The position numbers and the translations under genes were made by a program. Below the pieces are notes generated by a model, which worked only from the letters and a program-made list of their open reading frames with translations, did no database searches and was not told where the DNA came from. This document shows, in pieces, positions 1-5,994 of a stretch of DNA of 5,994 bases (positions within the stretch are counted from its first letter, which is position 1; the number at the start of each line of letters is the position of its first letter). Source of the DNA: Alphaproteobacteria bacterium (GTDB lineage Bacteria > Pseudomonadota > Alphaproteobacteria > Rhodospirillales > Rhodospirillaceae); assembly GCA_003250275.1 (NCBI GenBank), contig QKGW01000275.1, forward strand, positions 1 through 5,994. Direction: 5' to 3'.

Positions 1-209
1 CCGGCTTCGCGGTCGCGGCTCTGCTCGGGCTCGAAGGCGTCGCGCGCGGCGTGGTGGTGGTCGAGGCGGCGATGCCGGTGGCGGTGTTCAACTACCTCTT
101 CGCGGTGCGCTACCAGAACCACCCCGACGAGGTCGCGAGCATGGTGGTCCTCTCGACCACCTTTTCGTTCCTCACCCTGCCGCTGCTGCTGACCGTGCTG
201 ATGCCATGA
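1..209 (+). CDS. AEC-family transporter (auxin efflux carrier type), C-terminal end only
   Basis: This is the 3' end of a gene that begins before the window; the reading frame has codons starting at position 3 and stops with TGA at 207-209. The 68 visible residues contain two hydrophobic stretches. Between them lies the segment MPVAVFNYLFAVRY, followed by an NHPDEVASMVVLSTTFSF stretch and a short hydrophobic tail ending in LMP. This pattern is typical of the last two membrane helices of AEC permeases (PF03547), inner-membrane carriers related to plant PIN proteins and bacterial malonate/malate carriers. The substrate cannot be inferred from this fragment. The gene converges on the tRNA-Leu gene with 7 bases between its stop and the tRNA 3' end, and no terminator hairpin is visible between them. 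The family call is fairly secure; the exact role is unknown. Confidence 0.8.
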   Translation, partial: GFAVAALLGLEGVARGVVVVEAAMPVAVFNYLFAVRYQNHPDEVASMVVLSTTFSFLTLPLLLTVLMP

Positions 210-216
210 TCGGCAC

Positions 217-303
217 TGGTGCCCGCTGGGGGACTCGAACCCCCACGCCCTTGCGGGCAACGGATTTTAAGTCCGGTATGTCTACCAATTCCATCAAGCG
301 GGC
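217..303 (-). tRNA. tRNA-Leu, anticodon UAA
   Basis: Read on the - strand this is an 87-base class II tRNA with a perfect 7-bp acceptor stem (GCCCGCT at 303-297 with AGCGGGC at 227-221). The discriminator base is A at 220 and the CCA end is encoded at 219-217. The anticodon stem CCGGA/TCCGT (last pair imperfect) encloses the loop CTTAAAA, placing anticodon TAA at 269-267, which reads UUA and UUG. The long variable arm (GCCCGCAAGGGC region) is characteristic of leucine tRNAs, and the T arm carries GGTTCGAGTCC. The gene is complete, with no intron. It lies directly downstream of, and 10 bases overlapping, the lipoprotein gene on the same strand. Its 5' leader is therefore coding sequence, and it may be transcribed from the lipoprotein promoter or from a promoter inside that gene. 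Confidence 0.97.
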
Positions 304-812
304 GGCAGCGCGACGGTATCGCGTCCGCCGCCCGTCTGACAAGTCTTTGCGACGGCTTTGCAGCGCGCCGTCAGGGTCTTGCTGCCGTCGGCGTCGGTCG
401 AGATCGACGACACCGCGCGCAGGCTGCCGTGTTCGCGGCAGTAGAGCTCGGCGTTGCGCTGCGCCAGCAGCAGTTCCTGATCGGTGGTGTAGGTGTACGA
501 GGTGCTCGGCGGGGTTCCGCGCGCGGTCGGCGCGGTGCCCGGCACGCAGTCGAACACCACCTGCTTCATGCCGTCTGAGGTTTCGGTGATCGTCTTGGTC
601 GTCGGCACGGCGTTGAACTGGTTGCAGTAGGTCACCGCCTTCTGGTTGGCGGAGATCAGTTCCTGGTCGCCGAGGTATTTGTAGGTGACGCTCGGGTTGT
701 CGGTGCGCACCTGCTGCGGCGGCGAGGAAGTCTGCGCGCACGCGGCAAGGAGGATCGCCGCGCCGAGCGCGGAGCCGACGCCGATGGCGCGGCGGAACGG
801 AAATCCGATCAT
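294..812 (-). CDS. Small predicted lipoprotein with two tandem cysteine-containing repeats
   Basis: A 172-residue protein of unknown function. Residues 1-24 form a lipoprotein signal peptide: basic Arg7-Arg8, a hydrophobic Ala/Leu/Ile core, then the lipobox Leu22-Ala23-Ala24-Cys25. Cys25 would be the lipidated residue. The next residues are Ala-Gln rather than Asp, so outer-membrane anchoring is more likely. The mature part consists of two ungapped 48-residue repeats, 42-89 and 104-151, with 15 identical positions. These include a Y-x-Y-x-x-DQEL block, a Tyr-Cys pair (Cys63, Cys125), a D-G-x-K turn and a closing Cys (Cys89, Cys151), so each unit could form its own disulfide in the periplasm. 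A further Cys158 lies in the tail. The ATG at 812 is chosen because AGGAG at 827-823 sits 10 bases upstream and the signal peptide starts there; the open frame continues further upstream without resembling a signal peptide. The TGA at 296-294 falls inside the tRNA-Leu gene. I do not recognise a named family. Confidence 0.85.
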   Translation of the reverse strand: MIGFPFRRAIGVGSALGAAILLAACAQTSSPPQQVRTDNPSVTYKYLGDQELISANQKAVTYCNQFNAVPTTKTITETSDGMKQVVFDCVPGTAPTARGTPPSTSYTYTTDQELLLAQRNAELYCREHGSLRAVSSISTDADGSKTLTARCKAVAKTCQTGGGRDTVALPPA

Positions 813-846
813 GTCGTCCGTACTCCTGTTGGGGCCGCTCCGGCGC

Positions 847-889
847 GGGCGCACGCGCGCCCCCGCGGGCGGCCGGGAAAGCCGCCCGC
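847..889. repeat. Two adjacent G+C-rich hairpins in the lipoprotein leader
   Basis: The first is a 6-bp perfect stem, GGGCGC (847-852) with GCGCCC (857-862), around a 4-base loop. The second is a 9-bp perfect stem, GCGGGCGGC (865-873) with GCCGCCCGC (881-889), around the 7-base loop CGGGAAA. Neither is followed by a T-run on either strand, so they do not look like intrinsic terminators. If the lipoprotein transcript starts to the right of 889, both hairpins fall in its 5' untranslated region, about 20 bases before the Shine-Dalgarno sequence. In a genome this rich in G+C, some stems are expected by chance. Confidence 0.4.
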
Positions 890-1005
890 ACCTCACGCGC
901 GCAAGGCCGGAAATCGAGATCCGCCCGGGTTCGCAAGACTGCGGCGCGTCGGTGCGGTCTTCACCGGCAGTAACGAAAAGGGCCGCGTTCCGGTTTCGCC
1001 GGGAT

Positions 1006-1046
1006 GTGAAAAACCGCTCCGCCGCGTCTCGGGGCGGAGGTTTCAC
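1006..1046. repeat. Imperfect long inverted repeat upstream of glgX
   Basis: A 7-bp core CTCCGCC (1017-1023) pairs with GGCGGAG (1033-1039) around a 9-base loop. Pairing continues outward with small bulges to GTGAAA (1006-1011) against TTTCAC (1041-1046). It is not followed by a T-run, so a terminator reading is weak. It may be a regulatory structure or a protein-binding inverted repeat; the bulges make chance a real possibility. Confidence 0.3.
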
Positions 1047-1047
1047 T

Positions 1048-1060
1048 GTTTCGACGAAAC
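1048..1060. promoter_or_regulatory. Perfect 13-base palindrome GTTTCGACGAAAC, candidate operator
   Basis: GTTTCG (1048-1053) and CGAAAC (1055-1060) form a perfect inverted repeat around one central A. Another GTTTC copy lies at 1040-1044, in direct repeat 8 bases from the left arm, giving three evenly spaced GTTTC/GAAAC elements. The site is about 60 bases before the glgX start codon, in the A+T-richer part of the spacer where a promoter would be expected. I infer a transcription factor site; the regulator is unknown. Confidence 0.4.
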
Positions 1061-1120
1061 TTTTTGCCGGAAAATCCGTTTATTTAGGCCGCAGGTTGCG
1101 GGACGCTTGGAGGCGTTTCA

Positions 1121-3196
<2,076 letters not shown>

Positions 3197-3228
3197 GAGT
3201 CACAACACCCCCCGTGGCTCCCGGACCC

Positions 3229-3262
3229 GCGGGCGGCGCCTGGTCCCCTGGGCTCCGCCCGC
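3229..3262 (+). terminator. Strong hairpin after glgX, candidate terminator or leader structure
   Basis: GCGGGCGG (3229-3236) pairs perfectly with CCGCCCGC (3255-3262). After one C/T mismatch the stem continues with GCC (3238-3240) against GGC (3251-3253), two G-T wobbles and a G-C pair, closing on a short TCCC loop. It begins 33 bases after the glgX stop. There is no T-run behind it, so efficient Rho-independent termination is doubtful. It could instead slow Rho-dependent decay of the glgX mRNA, or be part of a structured bioM leader if that transcript begins upstream. A smaller stem, CGCCC (3293-3297) with GGGCG (3306-3310), follows. Confidence 0.4.
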
Positions 3263-3287
3263 ATCAGCGCCGGTACCCCGTTGCCGC

Positions 3288-3316
3288 TTGCACGCCCGCG
3301 CCTCGGGGCGTACTTA
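3288..3316 (+). promoter_or_regulatory. Weak candidate promoter for bioMNY
   Basis: TTGCAC (3288-3293) is separated by 17 bases from TACTTA (3311-3316), 36 bases before the bioM start codon. The spacing is right and the first three -35 bases match, but the -10 hexamer is poor. TACTTA overlaps the 8-base palindrome ACTTAAGT (3312-3319), the only A+T-rich spot in this spacer. This is a suggestion from position and spacing only. Confidence 0.25.
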
Positions 3317-3351
3317 AGTGGCCTTGTGTTTCCCCGAGCGGCGCGTTCCCG

Positions 3352-4035
3352 ATGATCGAATTCGACCAAGTCACCATGCGGTTCGGCGATTTGACCGTGC
3401 TGGACCGCATCAGCCTTGCGATGCCCGAGCGGCGCATCGCCGTGGTCGGGTCGAACGGGTCGGGCAAGAGCACCTTCGCGCGCCTGCTCAACGGCCTGAT
3501 CTCGCCGACCGAGGGCGCGGTGCGGATCGATGGTCTCGACACCGCCAAGGACGCCCGCGCGATCCGGCGTAAGGTCGGCTTCGTGTTCCAGAACCCCGAC
3601 AACCAGATCGTCTATCCGCTGGTCGAGGAGGACATCGCCTTCGGCCTCAAGAACCTCAAGCTGCCGAAGGCCGAAATCGCCGCCCGCGTCGACGCGGTGC
3701 TCGCGCGCTACGGCATGGAGGCGCTGCGCCAGCGCCCCGCGCACCTGCTCTCGGGCGGGCAGAAGCAGATGCTCGCGCTCTCCTCGGTGCTGGTGATGGA
3801 GCCCGACTACGTCGTCTTCGACGAGCCGACGACGCTCCTCGACCTGCGCAACAAGCGCCGCGTCGCGCGCGCGATCGCGGAACTGCCGCAAACCGCCATC
3901 GTCGTCTCCCACGATCTCGATCTGCTCGACGACTTCGAGCGGGTGCTGGTGTTCGACGGCGGCAAGGTGGTGTGCGACGACGTGCCGCGGGTCGCGCTGC
4001 GCTTCTACCGCGAGATGATGGCGCCCGATGTTTGA
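3352..4035 (+). CDS. bioM: BioM, ATPase subunit of the ECF biotin transporter
   Basis: A 227-residue ABC ATPase of the energy-coupling-factor (CbiO-like) class that powers biotin uptake together with BioN and BioY at the inner membrane. All nucleotide-binding elements are present: Walker A GSNGSGKST (33-41), Q-loop Gln80 in FVFQNPDNQIVYPL, signature LSGGQ (133-137), Walker B YVVFDEP with Asp157-Glu158, D-loop TLLDL (161-165) and H-loop His187 in VVSHD. The NPDNQIV stretch after the Q-loop is typical of ECF ATPases, and the downstream bioN and bioY genes fix the substrate as biotin. The ATG at 3352 begins the canonical MIEFDQVTMRF strand; the open frame runs back to a TTG at 3193 but that extra part shows no ATPase homology. 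The ribosome binding site is weak, with only GAGCGG at about 3336. The stop overlaps the bioN start by 8 bases, implying translational coupling. Confidence 0.92.
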   Translation: MIEFDQVTMRFGDLTVLDRISLAMPERRIAVVGSNGSGKSTFARLLNGLISPTEGAVRIDGLDTAKDARAIRRKVGFVFQNPDNQIVYPLVEEDIAFGLKNLKLPKAEIAARVDAVLARYGMEALRQRPAHLLSGGQKQMLALSSVLVMEPDYVVFDEPTTLLDLRNKRRVARAIAELPQTAIVVSHDLDLLDDFERVLVFDGGKVVCDDVPRVALRFYREMMAPDV

Positions 4036-4627
4036 GATCAGCCTCGCCCGCATCACCTGGCTGCACCGCGTCCCCGCCGGGGTCAAGCTGCTGGTGCTGG
4101 CGGTCGCGGGCGCGGCGGTGTTCCTCGTCGACGACCAGCGCGCGCTCGCGGGGTTCGTCGGCTTCGCGGTGCTGATGCCACTGTCGGCGTGGCTGCCGCT
4201 CAAGGCGGTGCTCAAGCAGATCTTCCCCGCCGCGATCCTGATCGCCGCGCTCGCCGCCTTCCACGTGGTGATGGGCGAGCCCGAAACCGCGATCGCGGTG
4301 TCGGCGCGCCTCGCCACGGTGATCCTGCTCGCGGTGACGCTCACCTTCACCACCCGCGTCTCGGCGATGGTCGACGCGATCGAGGTGGCGGCGCGGCCGC
4401 TTAAGGTGTTCGGCATCGACCCCGCCAAGGTCGGCTTGACTCTCTCGCTGGCGATCCGTTTCATACCGGTGCTGTTCGCGCTCGTCGGAGAAATCCGCGA
4501 GGCGCAGAAGGCGCGCGGCCTCGAGGGCAACGTCATCGCGGTGGTGATGCCGCTCCTGGTGCGCACCCTCAAGATGGCGGACGACCTCGCCGATGCGATC
4601 GCCGCGCGCGGCTACGACGCCGAGTGA
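4028..4627 (+). CDS. bioN: BioN, transmembrane coupling (T) subunit of the ECF biotin transporter
   Basis: A 199-residue CbiQ/EcfT-family membrane protein that links the ATPase to the substrate-binding BioY. Several hydrophobic segments are visible, roughly at residues 19-34, 39-57, 65-82, 91-109 and 136-154. They are followed by a charged cytoplasmic region with the two Ala-Arg-Gly motifs that define coupling subunits: AQKARGLEG (Arg163) and AIAARGYDAE (Arg194). In this family these arginines insert into grooves of the ATPase subunits. The family member WLHRVPAGVKLL start is also typical. Its ATG lies within the end of bioM (ATGTTTGA, 4028-4035), so translation is probably coupled. The length fits the compact BioN type rather than the longer EcfT of shared transporters. 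Confidence 0.92.
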   Translation: MFEISLARITWLHRVPAGVKLLVLAVAGAAVFLVDDQRALAGFVGFAVLMPLSAWLPLKAVLKQIFPAAILIAALAAFHVVMGEPETAIAVSARLATVILLAVTLTFTTRVSAMVDAIEVAARPLKVFGIDPAKVGLTLSLAIRFIPVLFALVGEIREAQKARGLEGNVIAVVMPLLVRTLKMADDLADAIAARGYDAE

Positions 4628-4646
4628 TTTGGAAAGGATACCCCCG

Positions 4647-5189
4647 ATGACGGTCAAGGACATGGTCTATGCCGCGCTGTTCGCGGCGCTGACGGCGGCG
4701 CTCGGGCTGCTGCCGATGGTGGCGGTGCCGGGCTTGCCGGTGCCGATCCACGCGCAGAGCCTCGGCGTGATGCTCGCCGGCGGCGTGCTCGGCGCGAAGC
4801 GCGGCGGCCTCGCGATGCTGGTGTTCATGGCCCTCGTCGCCGCCGGTCTGCCGCTGCTCTCGGGCGGGCGCGGCGGCATCGGCATCTTCCTCGGCCCGAC
4901 CGGCGGCTTCGCCTTGGGCTACATTCCGGGCGCGTTCATCGCCGGCTGGTTCATCGAGCGCTTCTGGTCGCGGCTCAACTTCGTCACCGCGTTCATCGCC
5001 TGCGCGATCGGCGGCATCGGCGTCGTCTACCTGCTCGGCATTCCGTGGCTCGGCGCGGTGGCGAAGATCGGCCTGGTGAAGGCCGCCACCGGCTCGATGG
5101 CGTTCATCCCCGGCGATCTGATCAAGGCGGCGCTCGGCGCGATCGTCGCGGTGTCGATGAAGAAGTCCTACCCGATGATCGGAAAATAA
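4647..5189 (+). CDS. bioY: BioY, biotin-binding S component of the ECF transporter
   Basis: A 180-residue, highly hydrophobic protein with about six membrane helices that binds biotin and carries it across the inner membrane. The BioY hallmark is clear: GGRGGIGIFLGPTGGFALGY at residues 73-92, after the VPIHAQSLGVMLAGGVLG segment (32-49) that is also conserved in the family. Near the C terminus, PGDLIKA (155-161) supplies the Asp-x-x-Lys pair reported to take part in biotin binding in this family. The ATG at 4647 has GGAAAGGA (4631-4638) 8 bases upstream; the open frame starts earlier at 4593 but that part overlaps bioN. The gap to bioN is 19 bases, so this is the third gene of a bioMNY operon, and a hairpin terminator follows the stop by 28 bases. 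Solitary BioY can work alone in some bacteria, but here the full complex is encoded. Confidence 0.95.
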   Translation: MTVKDMVYAALFAALTAALGLLPMVAVPGLPVPIHAQSLGVMLAGGVLGAKRGGLAMLVFMALVAAGLPLLSGGRGGIGIFLGPTGGFALGYIPGAFIAGWFIERFWSRLNFVTAFIACAIGGIGVVYLLGIPWLGAVAKIGLVKAATGSMAFIPGDLIKAALGAIVAVSMKKSYPMIGK

Positions 5190-5217
5190 CCTCCGGCCAA
5201 CCGTCTGAGCCGCCATG

Positions 5218-5246
5218 AGAACCCCGGACGATCCGTCTGGGGTTCT
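5218..5246 (+). terminator. Hairpin terminator of the bioMNY operon
   Basis: AGAACCCCGGACG (5218-5230) pairs with CGTCTGGGGTTCT (5234-5246) over 13 bp with a single G-T wobble and a 3-base ATC loop. The stem ends in TTCTT, but the T-run is short and broken (TTCTTGCCGTTCT). Its position 28 bases after the bioY stop and before an independent Shine-Dalgarno sequence supports a terminator role on the + strand. Confidence 0.8.
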
Positions 5247-5270
5247 TGCCGTTCTATGTCGAAATGCCTA

Positions 5271-5301
5271 GCTCTTTCTATCTAAAGTGATACCAAAGAG
5301 C
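5271..5301. promoter_or_regulatory. Inverted repeat GCTCTTT/AAAGAGC upstream of the acetyl-CoA synthetase gene
   Basis: GCTCTTT (5271-5277) and AAAGAGC (5295-5301) are perfect 7-base inverted arms separated by 17 bases. A nested alternative, CTTT (5274-5277) with AAAG (5284-5287), uses part of the left arm. The 31-base element is notably A+T-rich for this genome and lies between the bioY terminator and the Shine-Dalgarno sequence at 5324-5330, so it probably includes part of the promoter or an operator. No clear -35/-10 pair could be assigned. The regulator is unknown. Confidence 0.4.
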
Positions 5302-5335
5302 AGGCGTCCGCCAAGGGCGCACCGAGGAGGACGGC

Positions 5336-5994
5336 ATGGAACGGAAGGTCGTGCACATCGAGGACGAAGTCACCGAGGCCGAGATCGCGGTGCATCTGCG
5401 CGAGGAAGGCTACTACCATCCGCCGCCGAGCTTCATCGCCCAGGCGAACCTGGTGGACCCCGGCATCTTCAAGCGCTTCAGTCTCGAAAACTTCCCCGAG
5501 TGCTTCAAGGAATACGCCGACCTCCTCACCTGGAACAAATACTGGGAAAAGACCCTCGACACCTCGAACGCGCCGTTCTGGGGCTGGTTCGTCGGGGGGC
5601 GGCTCAACGCGTGCTACAACTGCGTCGACCGCCACCTCGCCGCCCATCGCAACAAGACCGCGATCCACTTCGTCCCGGAGCCCGAGGACGAGCGCATCGA
5701 GCACATCACCTACCAGGAACTCTACATGCGGGTGAACGAACTCGCGGCGTTCCTGCGCAACTTCTGCGGCCTCAAGCGCGGCGACCGGGTGACGCTGCAC
5801 ATGCCGATGGTCGCGGAACTGCCGATCACGATGCTCGCCTGCGCGCGCATCGGGGTGATCCACTCGCAGGTGTTCTCGGGCTTCTCCGGGCGCGCGGTGG
5901 TCGACCGGATGATGGACAGCGGCTCCTCGATCCTCATCACCATGGACGCCTACTACCGCAACGGCATCGTCCAGAACCACAAGGGCCAGGCCGA
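5336..5994 (+). CDS. AMP-forming acetyl-CoA synthetase-like enzyme, N-terminal part
   Basis: The first 219 codons of a gene that runs past the window end. In this family acetate (or a similar short acid) is adenylated with ATP and transferred to CoA in the cytoplasm. The visible part matches the ACAS N-terminal domain and the start of the AMP-binding domain: NAPFWGWFVGGRLNACYNCVDRH (residues 78-100), ITYQELYMRVNELAAFLR (124-141), GDRVTLHMPMVAELPITMLACARIG (149-173), then VFSGFS (179-184). The ATP P-loop and catalytic lysine lie beyond the window, so activity cannot be judged. GAGGAGG (5324-5330) is 5 bases before the ATG at 5336, a strong start. Several positions differ from common Acs proteins (for example HSQVFSGFS where HSVVFGGFS is usual), so it may belong to a divergent branch or use another short acid; propionyl-CoA synthetase is an alternative. 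For this reason I leave the symbol empty. Confidence 0.85.
   Translation, partial: MERKVVHIEDEVTEAEIAVHLREEGYYHPPPSFIAQANLVDPGIFKRFSLENFPECFKEYADLLTWNKYWEKTLDTSNAPFWGWFVGGRLNACYNCVDRHLAAHRNKTAIHFVPEPEDERIEHITYQELYMRVNELAAFLRNFCGLKRGDRVTLHMPMVAELPITMLACARIGVIHSQVFSGFSGRAVVDRMMDSGSSILITMDAYYRNGIVQNHKGQA

Larger units (their letters stand above)
813..1120. promoter_or_regulatory. Divergent intergenic region between the lipoprotein gene and glgX
   Basis: These 308 bases hold no convincing gene. Open frames crossing it in both directions are extensions of neighbouring frames with no ribosome binding site of their own. It must contain the promoters for two divergent genes. The half near the lipoprotein (about 840-900) is very G+C-rich and holds two perfect hairpins. 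The half near glgX has an A+T-richer stretch (about 1041-1088) with a palindrome, and it is the likeliest place for the glgX promoter. I could not identify a -35/-10 pair with good matches on either strand. Confidence 0.6.

Noticed and set aside
172..936. A 254-codon - strand frame covering the tRNA and lipoprotein gene
   Set aside because: It reads through the tRNA-Leu (giving the usual spurious peptide MELVDIPDLKSVARKG) and is out of frame with the lipoprotein, which has a signal peptide and ribosome binding site.
813..1046. N-terminal extension of the lipoprotein frame up to 1046
   Set aside because: The extra 78 residues are Arg/Pro-rich and would bury the lipoprotein signal peptide; AGGAG is correctly placed for the ATG at 812.
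3197..3351. Possible cobalamin or other metabolite riboswitch before the ECF operon
   Set aside because: No conserved B12-box or other riboswitch core sequence is recognisable, and BioY shows the substrate is biotin.
5276..5290. Possible BioR-like box in TTCTATCTAAAGTGA
   Set aside because: It does not match the TTATNNATAA palindrome and lies downstream of bioY, beyond its terminator, rather than upstream of bioM.

Overview
The window is GC-rich, with dense coding and a strong G/C bias at third codon positions. The gene content and the bioM-bioN-bioY order fit an alphaproteobacterium, possibly one related to Rhodospirillales. That placement is an inference from protein style; no marker gene here settles it. 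No mobile element, CRISPR array, rRNA or integrase is visible, so this looks like ordinary chromosome.

Layout from left to right: (1) the C-terminal end of an AEC-family membrane transporter on the + strand (to 209); (2) a complete tRNA-Leu(UAA) on the - strand (303 to 217), convergent with the transporter and only 7 bases from its stop; (3) on the same - strand and just upstream of the tRNA, a small predicted lipoprotein (812 to 294) made of two tandem 48-residue repeats, whose last codons and stop lie inside the tRNA gene; (4) a 308-base divergent intergenic region (813-1120) with several G+C-rich hairpins and a perfect 13-base palindrome; (5) glgX, an isoamylase-type glycogen debranching enzyme (1121-3196, +); (6) a structured 155-base spacer (3197-3351); (7) a complete ECF-type biotin transporter operon, bioM-bioN-bioY (3352-5189, +), closed by a convincing hairpin terminator (5218-5246); (8) the first 219 codons of an AMP-forming acetyl-CoA synthetase-like enzyme (from 5336, +), cut by the window end.

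The best-supported functional unit is the biotin importer: ATPase BioM, transmembrane coupling protein BioN and biotin-binding BioY, with bioM and bioN overlapping by 8 bases and bioN and bioY 19 bases apart. glgX acts in glycogen breakdown and stands without other glg genes in view. The acetyl-CoA synthetase-like gene has its own Shine-Dalgarno sequence and lies beyond the bioY terminator, so it is probably a separate transcription unit.

I see no clear undescribed system. The points most worth a second look are the lipoprotein/tRNA overlap, where tRNA 5' maturation would remove the stop codon from the lipoprotein mRNA; the internally duplicated four-cysteine lipoprotein; the palindromic sites before glgX; and the structured bioM leader, which has no recognisable BioR or BirA operator.
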